Source: Dehalococcoidia bacterium
Lineage (GTDB): Bacteria > Chloroflexota > Dehalococcoidia > Lucifugimonadales > UBA2985
DNA length: 45,101 nt
Reading direction: 5' to 3'
Assembly (NCBI GenBank): GCA_015661155.1
Contig: JACVQK010000022.1
Span: forward strand, 5,935 to 51,035
Shown here: positions 33,729 through 41,833 of the stretch, piece after piece
How the letters are laid out: each line of letters starts with the position of its first letter
How positions within the stretch are numbered: the stretch's first letter is position 1
The notes under the pieces: model-generated
The model's database searches: none
What the model was told of the DNA's origin: nothing
What the model saw: the letters and a program-made list of their open reading frames with translations, nothing else
Position numbers and translations under genes: made by a program

Positions 33729-34511
33729 CTCCCTTGAAGCGCCAGCCGCGGAGAGGTTGATCATCCCCGCCAGGTAGCCGGCGCCGAAACCGTTATCGAT
33801 ATTGACCACCGCTATGCCGGGGCTACAGGCGTTGAGCATCGCCAGGAGAGCCGCAAGCCCCTGAAGGCTGGCGCCGTATCCCACGCTGGTGGGCACGGCG
33901 ATAACGGGCACCGACACCAGCCCGCCTATCAAGCTGGGAAGCGCGCCTTCCATCCCCGCCACGCCGACGATGACCCGGGCCTTCCGCAAGTTCGGCAGGT
34001 GCTCCAGCAGCCGGTGCACCCCTGCAATGCCCACGTCCCAGATTCTCTCCACCTCGTTCCCCATCAGCTCCGCGGTGACGGCGGCCTCCTCCGCCACCGG
34101 CAAATCGGCGGTGCCTGCGGCCGCTATCAGCACCCCCGACACTGGCGGGGCCTTCTTCTCCCCCCGGTTTACAACGATGGCCCTGGCCAGCTCGCTGTAG
34201 CGGGCATCCGGCAGGGCCTCTCTAACCCGGGCATACGCCTCGGGGCCTGCCCTGGTGATGAGCACCCTGGAAGAGGTCTCCACAATCCTCTGGGCAATAT
34301 GGGCTAGCTGCTCCGGGCTTTTCCCAGGAGCGTATACCACCTCGGGAAAGCCATTGCGGAGGGCCCGGTGGTGGTCTATCTTGGCGAATCCCATGTCCTC
34401 ATAGGGAAGAATGCGCAGCCTCTCCACCGCCTCCCTCACCTCCATCTGGCCCCGCTGCACTTGTAGAAGAAGGTCTTCCAGATGCTTGGCGTCTATCTCA
34501 TGCCTCCTCAA
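33726..34511 (-). CDS. larB: Nickel pincer cofactor biosynthesis protein LarB
   Basis: Carboxylates and hydrolyses nicotinic acid adenine dinucleotide to pyridinium-3,5-biscarboxylic acid mononucleotide, the first step of the lactate-racemase nickel-pincer cofactor. 261 residues. Typical sequence: LPYEDMGFAKIDHHRALRNGFPEV (in pieces) at the N-terminus, the PurE-like AIR-carboxylase domain with AAAGTADLPVAEEAA, VGVAGMEGALPS and the C-terminal VVNIDNGFGAGYLAG. Start TTG 34511 matches the family's N-terminus; no ATG is suitably placed. larC and larE are not in the window. A TATAAT about 17 bases upstream of the TTG suggests a very short leader. The stop TAG belongs to the end of a palindromic element. 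Confidence 0.95.
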   Translation of the reverse strand: MRRHEIDAKHLEDLLLQVQRGQMEVREAVERLRILPYEDMGFAKIDHHRALRNGFPEVVYAPGKSPEQLAHIAQRIVETSSRVLITRAGPEAYARVREALPDARYSELARAIVVNRGEKKAPPVSGVLIAAAGTADLPVAEEAAVTAELMGNEVERIWDVGIAGVHRLLEHLPNLRKARVIVGVAGMEGALPSLIGGLVSVPVIAVPTSVGYGASLQGLAALLAMLNACSPGIAVVNIDNGFGAGYLAGMINLSAAGASRE

Positions 34512-34657
34512 GCGCTATCCCAGCCATTATATATCTGGGGCAACGGATGCACCACGCTTTTAGCCAAACAGGCTCTTTTGCAGCTATTGACCCGTGGGCT
34601 ATCGACTTGTGGTAGAATTAACGCCATGTCAGTTTGGCTTCGAGAAAGGCTCTCCTT

Positions 34658-35602
34658 ATGGCAGACACGACTATAGCCCAGCGGGAGCTTCATATCCATT
34701 CCCTGGAGTACAACGGCCTTACGTGGCTGGACATCGAAGACCCGTCCAAGGCGGAGATGAAGTTCCTACAGAAGAACTACCCCTTTCACCCACTGCACCT
34801 GGAGGACTGCCTTAGCTGGGTGCAGCTCCCCAAGCTGGACAAGTACCAGGACTACGTGTTCCTGGTGCTTCACTTCCCCATTTTCAACAAGAAGGTCCGC
34901 ATCACCACCCCCAGCCAGGTGAGCGTCTTCGTGGGGGCCAGGTACGTGGTGACGGTGCACCAGGGGAACCTGGGTCCCCTGACAAAGTTCTTCGGGGAGT
35001 GCCAGGAGAGTGAGGATTCACGTCACAGGTACATGAGCCACAGCTCAGGACGGCTCCTCTACCACATCCTGGATGGCCTGGTGGACTACTGCTTCCCCAT
35101 CCTCAACGCCATCAGCCGGAAAGTGGACGCCGTAGAGGAGCAGGTGTTCGAGGGAAGCCTCCGGGAAACGGTGCGAGAGCTTTCCATACTCCGGCGGGAC
35201 ATAATCTCGTACCGGCGCATAATCCGCACTCAAATAGGCGTTCTGGAGCTGCTGGAGGAGAAGGAGTTCCCCCTCCTCAAGGTGGACCCGGACGTGTACT
35301 TCGGAGACCTAGCAGACCATATCCGGCGCATATGGGTGGGATTGGAAGAGCTCAAGGAGGTCATGGAGAACCTGAGCGAGAGCCACGACTCCCTCACCTC
35401 CCATCACATCAACGAGGTCATGCGCACCCTCACCGTCATTACCACCATCATGCTGCCTCTCATCGTCGTCTCCGGGATCTATGCCCAGAACATCCCTTTA
35501 CCCTACCAGAATGAAAACATCGTCTTCCCCATTCTCATGGCAAGCATGGTGCTCCTTGGAGGGGCAATGCTCGTCCTCTTCAAGTGGAAGCGCTGGATAT
35601 AG
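34658..35602 (+). CDS. corA: CorA-family divalent cation transporter (altered GMN motif)
   Basis: 314 residues: an acidic N-terminal cytosolic domain, a long helical stalk (about 180-250, REL.ILRRDIISYRRIIR) and two C-terminal transmembrane helices ending in KWKRW. CorA proteins carry YGMN at the end of TM1 as the selectivity filter; here the corresponding stretch is VVSGIYAQNIPLPYQN, so GMN is replaced by AQN. The loop between helices still resembles CorA. It may move Mg2+, Co2+ or Zn2+, or differ in selectivity. Start ATG 34658 is behind AAAGG; a TTG at 34634 is less likely. The stop TAG begins a TAGCAGGGTGC element-end relic. Confidence 0.9.
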   Translation: MADTTIAQRELHIHSLEYNGLTWLDIEDPSKAEMKFLQKNYPFHPLHLEDCLSWVQLPKLDKYQDYVFLVLHFPIFNKKVRITTPSQVSVFVGARYVVTVHQGNLGPLTKFFGECQESEDSRHRYMSHSSGRLLYHILDGLVDYCFPILNAISRKVDAVEEQVFEGSLRETVRELSILRRDIISYRRIIRTQIGVLELLEEKEFPLLKVDPDVYFGDLADHIRRIWVGLEELKEVMENLSESHDSLTSHHINEVMRTLTVITTIMLPLIVVSGIYAQNIPLPYQNENIVFPILMASMVLLGGAMLVLFKWKRWI

Positions 35603-35663
35603 CAGGGTGCGTCCCTGAAGTTCGCTGCACAATCTACTCCACATTGGGCAACCCCGCTCGTGG

Positions 35664-35719
35664 TTCGACAGGCTCACCATGAGCGGACTCTGAAACCCGC
35701 TCATCCTGAGCTTGTCGAA
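35664..35719. repeat. REP-like inverted repeat
   Basis: Two 23-base arms, 35664-35686 (TTCGACAGGCTCACCATGAG...) and 35697-35719 (...CTCATCCTGAGCTTGTCGAA), match as reverse complements at all but three positions with a 10-base loop. It lies in the 181-base gap between corA and the HDAC-like gene and could end corA transcription. It is unrelated in sequence to the larger palindromic element. Confidence 0.8.
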
Positions 35720-35783
35720 GGATGGCGTATTATGCCAGGCATTTCTGATTCAGGACACTGACCAGGGTGAGAGGAGAGCCGCA

Positions 35784-36908
35784 ATGAGCCGCCGCGCCGC
35801 CTTCATCTACCACGATGTCCTGTCCCGCCACGTCCTTCGAGAGGACCACGTCATGGTTCCCACCCGGCTCCGCTACACCTATGAGCTCCTGGAGTCCTAC
35901 GGGGCCTTTGCGCGCCCCGGCGCCGCCGTGGTGGCTCCACGCCAGGCCACGGAAGAGGAGGTGCTGACCTTTCACACCCTGGAGTACCTCCGGGCGGTGC
36001 AGAGCCTGAGCCGCGAGGAGAAGGAGTACAACCCCGCCCGGTACGGCTTCAGCGAGCGCGGCGATAACCCCGTCTTCTCGGGCATGTACGAGGCCTCCGT
36101 CTGGTCCACCGGGGCCTCCCTCACCGCGACGGAGCTGCTATTGCGGGGAGAGGCGGACGTGGCCTTCAGCTGCTCCGGAGGGCTTCACCACGCCATGCCC
36201 GACCACGCCTCCGGCTTCTGCATCTTCAACGACCCCGTCATCGCCATAAACTCCCTGGTGAGCCGGGGCCTTCGGGTGGCCTACGTGGATATCGACGCCC
36301 ACCACGGGGATGGGGTGCAGCACGCCTTCTACGACTCCGACCAGGTGCTGACCATATCCCTTCACGAGTCCGGCACGTACCTGTTTCCCGGCACCGGCTT
36401 CGTAAGGGAGATGGGACATGGAGCTGGCACCGGCTTCTCCGTAAACCTGCCCCTGTACCCCTACACAGACGATGAGACGTATCTGTGGGCCTTCTCCCAG
36501 GTGGTCCCTCCCCTGGTGCGAGCCTTCAAGGCCGATGTCATTGCCACCCAGCTGGGCATGGACACCCACTTTCGAGACCCCATCACCCAGCTGGCCCTCA
36601 CGGTTCAGGGGCACGCCCGGGTGACGGCGGAGCTGGGCCAACTGGCTCCTCGCTGGCTGGCCTTTGGGGGAGGAGGATACGACATCGCCGCGGTGGCCCG
36701 GGGGTGGACCCTGGATTTCGGCGTAATGCTCGGAGAAGAGTGGCCCGACGAGATTCCCTTGAGCTATCAGGAGCTATACGGACTGAAAGTCCTCCGCGAC
36801 CAGGATGTCCCCTCCGTAGACCCAGGAGTGCTAAGGGAGGCCCGCCGTTTCGCCGAGGAGAGCGTCAAGGAGATAGAGAGTCGCATCTTCCCCATCCACG
36901 GCCTCTAG
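35784..36908 (+). CDS. Histone deacetylase-like amidohydrolase (AcuC/APAH family)
   Basis: Zinc-dependent deacetylase of the class I/II HDAC fold, acting on acetyl-lysine or acetylated polyamine-like substrates. 374 residues. Seen: active-site HH pair in GGLHHAMPD (135-136), zinc ligands Asp171 and His173 in DIDAHHGDG, Asp260 in QLGMDTH, and the catalytic Tyr299 in GGGGYD. The region around YNPARYGFSERGDNPVFSGMYE (in pieces) is characteristic of the AcuC branch. Start ATG 35784 follows GAGGAGAGCCGC; an upstream frame from 35712 overlaps the inverted repeat. It is followed after 16 bases by a rhomboid protease gene, probably in one operon. Confidence 0.94.
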   Translation: MSRRAAFIYHDVLSRHVLREDHVMVPTRLRYTYELLESYGAFARPGAAVVAPRQATEEEVLTFHTLEYLRAVQSLSREEKEYNPARYGFSERGDNPVFSGMYEASVWSTGASLTATELLLRGEADVAFSCSGGLHHAMPDHASGFCIFNDPVIAINSLVSRGLRVAYVDIDAHHGDGVQHAFYDSDQVLTISLHESGTYLFPGTGFVREMGHGAGTGFSVNLPLYPYTDDETYLWAFSQVVPPLVRAFKADVIATQLGMDTHFRDPITQLALTVQGHARVTAELGQLAPRWLAFGGGGYDIAAVARGWTLDFGVMLGEEWPDEIPLSYQELYGLKVLRDQDVPSVDPGVLREARRFAEESVKEIESRIFPIHGL

Positions 36909-36924
36909 CCAAAAACGGTACGCC

Positions 36925-37686
36925 ATGATTCCTCTGTCAGACCCCGACGTACACCGACGAAGCCGCCCCTATGTGACTGCGGGGCTGATCGCCCTGAACG
37001 CCCTGGTGTTCATCTACGAGATCACCCTGGGCGGCGTGGCGACGACCCAGTTTTTCTACCGGTGGGGCCTGATCCCCGCCGAGCTTGCCCAGGGGCAGGA
37101 TTTCGCCGTGCTTTTCCTGGGCCCTGCCACGACGCTCAACATAGAGTCGCCGATCCCGGCCTGGGGCACCGTGTTCAGCGCCATGTTCATCCACGGAGGA
37201 GTCATGCACTTCGCCGGGAACATGCTCTACCTGTGGGTCTTCGGCGACAACGTGGAGGACCGGCTGGGCCACGTGAAATACCTGCTGTTCTACCTGGCGT
37301 GCGGGGTAGCCGCCACATGGACCCAGGTGGCCGTCAACATGGACAGCCAGGTGCCCAACATCGGGGCCAGCGGAGCCATCGCGGGGGTATTGGGAGCATA
37401 CCTGCTGCTGTTCCCCTACAGCCGCATCAACACCCTGGTGATGCTCTACTTCATCACCGTTGTGCGGGTGCCGGCGCTCTTCCTGCTGGGGTTCTGGTTC
37501 GTCTTGCAGTTCTTCAGCGGAGTGGGGTCTCTGGGGCCCATGGCCCAGACCGGGGGCGTCGCCTACTGGGCCCACATAGGGGGATTCGCAGCCGGGGTGC
37601 TGGCTATAGCGCTATACCTGAAGGCCACGGGACAGCCCGTGTTTCCCAGCTACCGGCGTCTTTCCTGGCGATGGTCCCGACGGTAG
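36925..37686 (+). CDS. Rhomboid family intramembrane serine protease
   Basis: 253 residues, six or seven transmembrane helices. The catalytic dyad is Ser149 in GASGAIAG and His217 in AHIGGFAAG; the oxyanion region HGGVMHFAGNMLYL supplies His95 and Asn99. It resembles the GlpG-like bacterial rhomboids with a large first loop (about 35-85). It cleaves membrane proteins within the bilayer; the target is not known. Start ATG 36925 lies 16 bases after the HDAC-like gene. A palindromic element begins four bases after the TAG stop. Confidence 0.95.
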   Translation: MIPLSDPDVHRRSRPYVTAGLIALNALVFIYEITLGGVATTQFFYRWGLIPAELAQGQDFAVLFLGPATTLNIESPIPAWGTVFSAMFIHGGVMHFAGNMLYLWVFGDNVEDRLGHVKYLLFYLACGVAATWTQVAVNMDSQVPNIGASGAIAGVLGAYLLLFPYSRINTLVMLYFITVVRVPALFLLGFWFVLQFFSGVGSLGPMAQTGGVAYWAHIGGFAAGVLAIALYLKATGQPVFPSYRRLSWRWSRR

Positions 37687-37690
37687 CCGC

Positions 37691-37911
37691 TAACAGGGTG
37701 TTGAAAAACCCTTTCGACCATCCCCCTGGCCCCCTTCCTAGCCAGGCAGGGCGAGCCCTGCACCCACACTCCTCAGAGGCATTCATGGGCGAGCCGAATT
37801 CAGGGTCTGTGAGATGTGGGTCTGGGCCATGCCCAGTCTGGGGGACACCCCCAGACTCCTGGCAAAGGGGCTTCGCCCCTCTGCACTCCCCCTTTTTCAT
37901 CAGCCTGCTAA
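37691..37911 (+). repeat. Dispersed palindromic element, long form (best-preserved ends)
   Basis: 221 bp, from TAACAGGGTGTTGAAAAACC to TTTTTCATCAGCCTGCTAA, giving terminal inverted repeats of about 18 bases (TA-A/G-CAGG-x-TG-x-TGAAAAA), flanked by TA on both sides. Contains a shortened CCTTCCTAGCCAGG arm, the internal module with GGCATTCATGGGCGAGCCG, GGGCCATGCCC, TCTGGGGGACACCCCCAGA and GGGGCTTCGCCCC. The CTA at 37908-37910 is the stop of the minus-strand zinc-ribbon membrane protein. Confidence 0.9.
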
Positions 37912-38519
37912 GCCGATAAATACGTCCAAAGGACGTTGATCCAGAGGGCAATCCCCACCAGGATAATGACCCTCTCCCCTGCTCTCATGGAAGCATCCCG
38001 AAGGGCCGTTCCCCTGGCTCTGCTCCAGTACCGATTGAGGCCATCCTGAGACCAGGCAATCACGGTGGTGGTCAGAGCCAGGCTTATTATGTTAAGTAGC
38101 AGCAGCCCTGTCAGGCTTTCTACTCGCGTCGAGCCCAGGCCCAACACCATGTTAAGGGCCACCAGCACCACGGCCAGGCCGGGGGCAAGGGACGTCTCAA
38201 CCCCGACTCCCAGGGCCAACCCCTGGATCACACGCACGTGTTTGTGGAGGCGGAACAGCCCGTAAACGGGGACGAAGAGGGTGAGGGCGTGCCAGAAAGG
38301 ATGGTGAACCTCCCTGGTCTCGCTTTGAAGATGCTTCCATGTGAGGTAGAGCCAGTAGAAGAAATACAGCCCGGAGGCCAATACCGATAGCAGAACGACC
38401 CGGCCCATGCTCAGCCGTAGGAAGCTCCCCTCCCTGAGCTCCTGCGCCCCACACGCGGAGCAGGAGCTGGCATTAGCCACGTTTAGCGCGCCGCACTTGG
38501 CGCAGAGCTTGTCAGCCAC
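37908..38519 (-). CDS. Zinc-ribbon membrane protein, function unknown
   Basis: About 203 residues: an N-terminal zinc ribbon (CAKCG ... CSACG), then four or five transmembrane helices containing SGLYFFYWLYLTWKHLQSE and a PFWHALTLFVPVYGLFRLHKH segment, resembling the DUF4234-type domain of Firmicutes and Actinobacteria proteins. The function is unknown. Start GTG 38519 is chosen because GGGAGGCAACG lies just upstream; a start at 38552 has no ribosome-binding site. The TAG stop is supplied by the end of a palindromic element, so the natural C-terminus may have been set by the insertion. It converges with the rhomboid gene. Confidence 0.82.
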   Translation of the reverse strand: MADKLCAKCGALNVANASSCSACGAQELREGSFLRLSMGRVVLLSVLASGLYFFYWLYLTWKHLQSETREVHHPFWHALTLFVPVYGLFRLHKHVRVIQGLALGVGVETSLAPGLAVVLVALNMVLGLGSTRVESLTGLLLLNIISLALTTTVIAWSQDGLNRYWSRARGTALRDASMRAGERVIILVGIALWINVLWTYLSA

Positions 38520-38566
38520 CGTTGCCTCCCAGACCTGTCTACCTTGAGCCAAGCTCAGGTCGTCGG

Positions 38567-39280
38567 TTACTTGAACCCCAGGCCCTTCTCCTTCAGACTC
38601 AAAAAACCGCTCTGGGCCACTATGACGTGGTCCAGCACCTCGATGTCCAGGAGCTTGCCGGCCTCTATGAGCTGCTCCGTGACCCGCACATCTTCCTGGC
38701 TGGGCGTGGGGTCTCCTGAGGGATGATTGTGCACCACGATGATGGCCGTGGCGTTGGCGCGCACCGCCTCCCTGAACACCTCTCCCGCCCGGATGACCGC
38801 GGAGCTCACGTTTCCCCGGTACACCTGGGGAATGGCCAGGACCTGGTTTCTGGTGTTGAGCAGCACGACCCGCAGGTGCTCCTGCTCCAGAAAGGCCATC
38901 TCTCCCTGGAGCAGATTGGCCACGTCCTGGGGAGAGCGGATGACGGCCCGCTCGTTCTCTTGGAGGGAGAGAAGGCGTCGGCCCAGCTCGAAGGCCGCCT
39001 GAACCTGGGCCGTCTTGGCCTCGCCACAGCCGTGAATGCTACACAGCTCATCGTAGCTGGCCCGGGCCAGCCCCGCCAGCCCGCCAAACTGGGACAGCAG
39101 ACGAGTGCTCAGGCCGAGGACGCTCTCGGAAGGGGTGCCGGTGCGCAGGATGATGGCCAGGAGCTCCGAGTTGCTCAGGTAAGACGGCCCGTAGCTGCGA
39201 AGCCGCTCCCGGGGCCGCTCCGCCGCGGGGAGGTCCCGGATCATCAGGTGGTACTCTACCGGCCCCTTGCCTTCAGTCAT
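38567..39280 (-). CDS. radC: RadC-family protein (JAMM/DUF2466)
   Basis: 237 residues: an N-terminal helix-hairpin-helix-like region ([22 protein letters not shown] in pieces) and a C-terminal JAMM metalloprotease-like domain with the [11 protein letters not shown] motif (His184, His186), Asp197 and the upstream Glu167. The family was once linked to DNA repair, but that is not established. It is followed on the same strand by the zinc-ribbon membrane protein, whose GTG start is 48 bases beyond the radC stop. Start ATG 39280 has only a weak GGGG upstream; a longer frame to 39319 is possible. Confidence 0.93.
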   Translation of the reverse strand: MTEGKGPVEYHLMIRDLPAAERPRERLRSYGPSYLSNSELLAIILRTGTPSESVLGLSTRLLSQFGGLAGLARASYDELCSIHGCGEAKTAQVQAAFELGRRLLSLQENERAVIRSPQDVANLLQGEMAFLEQEHLRVVLLNTRNQVLAIPQVYRGNVSSAVIRAGEVFREAVRANATAIIVVHNHPSGDPTPSQEDVRVTEQLIEAGKLLDIEVLDHVIVAQSGFLSLKEKGLGFK

Positions 39281-39335
39281 TTCCCCAGATCGCCGCCACG
39301 ACGGCGATGGCCCTTCCACCGTAGGTGGCCCCTAT

Positions 39336-39596
39336 CATGGTGTTGAATCCCGACACGTCGGGACGACCATCCCCCTGCCTTCCCCCTTCCTGGCCAGGAA
39401 GGGGGAAGGCAGGGGGAGCCCTGCACCCACACTCAACTGTCGCTGCCCTGGTCTGACCATGTTCTACGGCTCGTGAGGTGTGGGTCTGGGCCAAGCCCAG
39501 TCTGGGGAACACCCCCAGACCCTCGGCAAAGGGATTCCCATCCACTGGATGGGAGCCCTCCCCTCTGCACTCCTCCATTTTTCATCGGCCTGCTAT
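39336..39596 (+). repeat. Dispersed palindromic element, long form with extra left-end hairpin
   Basis: About 260 bp. The left end GGTGTTGAA is interrupted by a TCCCGACACGTCGGGA hairpin before GACCATCCCC. It continues with CCTTCCTGGCCAGGAAGG, the same internal module as the copy at 33500, GGGCCAAGCCC, TCTGGGGAACACCCCCAGA, a further GGGATTCCCATCC/GGATGGGAGCCC stem, and the right end TTTTTCATCGGCCTGCTA. Confidence 0.85.
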
Positions 39597-39607
39597 GGTT
39601 TGACCTC

Positions 39608-39823
39608 TCAAGTCTCGCGGCAGCTGGAGCAGACATAGCTGTCCCCCTGCTCCAGGGCTATACCCAGAGGGACGTTGCGAGTGCGACCGCAAAGGGTGCA
39701 GATCACGGCCTGGAGAGGGGCCTTACCCCGATCAGGCTCCCCTCCATATCCACGAAAACCGTGATAGTCGGGATCAAGGCGCCTCATCGCCTGAAACCGC
39801 TCCTGGTCCTTGCGGCGGCTCAT
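39608..39823 (-). CDS. Small zinc-ribbon protein, function unknown
   Basis: 71 residues, basic and Gln/Arg-rich N-terminus (MSRRKDQERFQAMRRLDP), with a C-terminal zinc ribbon formed by CTLCGR and CSSC. Start ATG 39823 is preceded by GGGAGGAGCC, a strong ribosome-binding site. Located between two palindromic elements, which isolate it from rplL upstream and radC downstream. Small ribbons of this type can bind RNA or ribosomes; no function is claimed. Confidence 0.82.
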   Translation of the reverse strand: MSRRKDQERFQAMRRLDPDYHGFRGYGGEPDRGKAPLQAVICTLCGRTRNVPLGIALEQGDSYVCSSCRET

Positions 39824-39835
39824 GGCTCCTCCCAG

Positions 39836-39983
39836 AAGCTGTTCGGAAAACCCTCACCCCCTGTGTCCCCCTCTCCCTTGCTAAGGGAGAGGGGGAGGAA
39901 AAGGAATCTGGGGGACACCCCCAGACCCCCGTCAGAAGGGGCTTCGCCCCCTCTGCACTCCCCCTCTTTCATCAGCCTGCTAA
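39836..39983 (+). repeat. Dispersed palindromic element, short form, downstream of rplL
   Basis: 148 bp from AGCTGTTCGGAAAACCC to CTTTCATCAGCCTGCTAA. Contains CTCTCCCTTGCTAAGGGAGAG, TCTGGGGGACACCCCCAGA and GGGGCTTCGCCCC. It begins 15 bases beyond the rplL stop (as read on the minus strand) and probably doubles as the operon terminator. Confidence 0.87.
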
Positions 39984-39998
39984 TAGCCTGACGCGACG

Positions 39999-40379
39999 CT
40001 AGATGATGGATACAACAGCCCCGGCGGCTTCCAGCTTCTCCTTGATCCGGGCGGCTTCCTCCTTGGAGACCGCCTCCTTGACAGCCTTGGGGGCGCTCTC
40101 TACCAGGTCCTTGGCCTCCTTGAGACCCAGGGTGGTGACCTCTCGGACGCCCTTGATGACGTTGATCTTGTTGGGCCCTATCTCCTTGAGGATGACGTCG
40201 AACTCCGTCTTCTCCTCTACCTCTACAGGAGCCGATGCCGTGGCTCCACCCGCGGGGGCAGCCACCATGGTCATGGTCGCCGCGCTCACGCCAAACGCCT
40301 TTTCCAGCATCTTCACCAGCTCCGCCAGCTCCAGCACCGACATCCCTTTGACGGCCTCAAGCACCTCTTCCTTGTTCAT
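39999..40379 (-). CDS. rplL: 50S ribosomal protein L7/L12
   Basis: Stalk protein that recruits translation factors. 126 residues: N-terminal dimerisation region [25 protein letters not shown] (split), an Ala/Val-rich hinge, and the C-terminal domain [21 protein letters not shown] with [13 protein letters not shown]. Start ATG 40379 follows GGAGGATAGAGT. It is the last gene of the tRNA-tuf-rplL operon; rpoB does not follow as it does in most bacteria. Confidence 0.98.
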   Translation of the reverse strand: MNKEEVLEAVKGMSVLELAELVKMLEKAFGVSAATMTMVAAPAGGATASAPVEVEEKTEFDVILKEIGPNKINVIKGVREVTTLGLKEAKDLVESAPKAVKEAVSKEEAARIKEKLEAAGAVVSII

Positions 40380-40424
40380 ACTCTATCCTCCCTTGCGAAT
40401 CTCTTTGATTAGACAGACAGCCTG

Positions 40425-40952
40425 CTAGCTCTTCGGCTCCAACTGCTCTACCCGACGTTGCAAGACGACAACGAAGCCCTTCAGAATACCGTTGAGGGCA
40501 TTCACCAGCCCCGCCATGGGCGCTTGCATCTGCCCTATCAGTCTGGCCACCAGCTCATCCCTCGGGGGCAGCAAAGCCAGGCTTCCAACCTGCTCCGCCG
40601 TAAGGACGGTGGAACCCATCATGGCCCCATGGATTACCAGGGGTATTCGGGTGGAGCTAACATAGCTGCTGATGGCCCTGGCCACAGCGACCTCGTCTCC
40701 ATAGCCAAAGGCCATGGCCGTGGGGCCTTTCAGCACGCTGACTATCTTCTCCCTTCCCAGCTCCCGGGCAGCTCTGAGGGCCAGGGTGTTCTTGACCACC
40801 TTGTACTCCACCCCCTGTTCCCTAAGATGCCTCCTCAGCCCCGTCACCACCGAACCGGTAAGGCCCTGGTACCCGATGGCAACGGCTATGGTGCTCCGGC
40901 CCAGCCTCTCTTTTATCTCCTCTACCTGCTTTTCCTTTTGGGGAGTAGGCAC
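40425..40952 (-). CDS. rplJ: 50S ribosomal protein L10
   Basis: Base of the L7/L12 stalk. 175 residues, beginning MPTPQKEKQVEEIKERL and containing GLTGSVVTGLRRHLREQ, YKVVKNTLALRAA and LKGPTAMAFGYGDEVA. Start ATG 40952 follows GAAAGGAGCATCGT. Stop TAG reads into TAGCAGGCTGTCTG, matching the ten terminal bases of the palindromic element. A leader hairpin lies upstream (see 40971-41005). Confidence 0.97.
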   Translation of the reverse strand: MPTPQKEKQVEEIKERLGRSTIAVAIGYQGLTGSVVTGLRRHLREQGVEYKVVKNTLALRAARELGREKIVSVLKGPTAMAFGYGDEVAVARAISSYVSSTRIPLVIHGAMMGSTVLTAEQVGSLALLPPRDELVARLIGQMQAPMAGLVNALNGILKGFVVVLQRRVEQLEPKS

Positions 40953-41107
40953 GATGCTCCTTTCACAAGCTTGGGCTCCCCGAGCCAGAACGCTGGGGAG
41001 CCCAAACCACCCCAGTGACGGGGAAGGGTCCTTTGCTTCCTGCCTCGGCGGGCACCTGCTATCCTTTAAGGCCGAACGGCCACCCGCTATCTACGGCAAC
41101 GCCTTCA
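40953..41107 (-). ncRNA. Probable L10 leader (rplJL autoregulatory RNA)
   Basis: The 155-base gap between rplA and rplJ is unusually long for this tightly packed operon. It contains a perfect 11-bp inverted repeat (40971-40981 with 40995-41005), GTGCCCGCCGAGGCAG, and another small GGCCGTTCGGCC hairpin, ending close to the rplJ ribosome-binding site. In many bacteria this position holds the L10-L12 binding leader. The assignment rests on position and structure, not on a covariance-model match. Confidence 0.6.
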
Positions 41108-41818
41108 TCAGGCTCTCACAGACACCATCCTGGAAACGTCTAGCTTGATACTGGGTCCCATAGTAGTGGTGAGGTACGCCGTCTGTATAAACTGGCCCTT
41201 TACTGCCGAGGGGCGGGCCTTCACTACCGAGTCCACCATGGCAGCCAGGTTTTCCACCAGCTTCTCGCTGTCGAAGCTCACCTTGCCCACAGGCACGTGA
41301 ATGATGGCCGTGCGGTCCAGGCGGAACTCCACTCTTCCCTTCTTGGCCTCCTCGATGGCTCGGCGGAGGTCTTGAGGTTGCACCACGGTGCCCCCTCTGG
41401 GGTTGGGCATCAGGCCCTTCCGCCCAAGAATGCGCCCCAGGCGGCCTATTCGGCCCATGATGTCGGGAGTGGCTATGGCCACGTCGAACTCCAGCCAGCC
41501 CTCCTCAATCTTTTTCGCCATATCCTCGTCCCCCACGTAGTCCGCTCCCGCAGCCCTGGCAAGGGTCGCCCCCTCACCCAGGGCGAAAACCAGGACCCGG
41601 ATGTTCCTCCCCAGGCCATGGGGCATGAGGACTACCCCCCGCACCAGCTGGTCGGCGTGGCGAGGGTCTGAGGCGGTGCGCAGATGGAGCTCCACCGTCT
41701 CATCAAACTTGGCCCTGGCCATTTGCTTGGCCAGTTCCACCGCCTCCGCAGGAGAGTAGGTCTTATCCTTCTCTACCGCCTTGGCCGCCTCCAGATAGTT
41801 CTTCCCCCGCTTTACCAT
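41108..41818 (-). CDS. rplA: 50S ribosomal protein L1
   Basis: 236 residues. Family sequence [21 protein letters not shown] (split), [38 protein letters not shown] and the C-terminal [13 protein letters not shown]. It binds 23S rRNA at the L1 stalk and its own mRNA in other bacteria. Start ATG 41818 lies 15 bases after rplK. Confidence 0.98.
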   Translation of the reverse strand: MVKRGKNYLEAAKAVEKDKTYSPAEAVELAKQMARAKFDETVELHLRTASDPRHADQLVRGVVLMPHGLGRNIRVLVFALGEGATLARAAGADYVGDEDMAKKIEEGWLEFDVAIATPDIMGRIGRLGRILGRKGLMPNPRGGTVVQPQDLRRAIEEAKKGRVEFRLDRTAIIHVPVGKVSFDSEKLVENLAAMVDSVVKARPSAVKGQFIQTAYLTTTMGPSIKLDVSRMVSVRA

Positions 41819-41833
41819 GGCTCGCTGCCTCTC

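Noticed and set aside
39336-39983. CRISPR-like array
   Set aside because: Repeats here are two separate palindromic elements of different length with a gene between them; there are no equal spacers and no cas genes.
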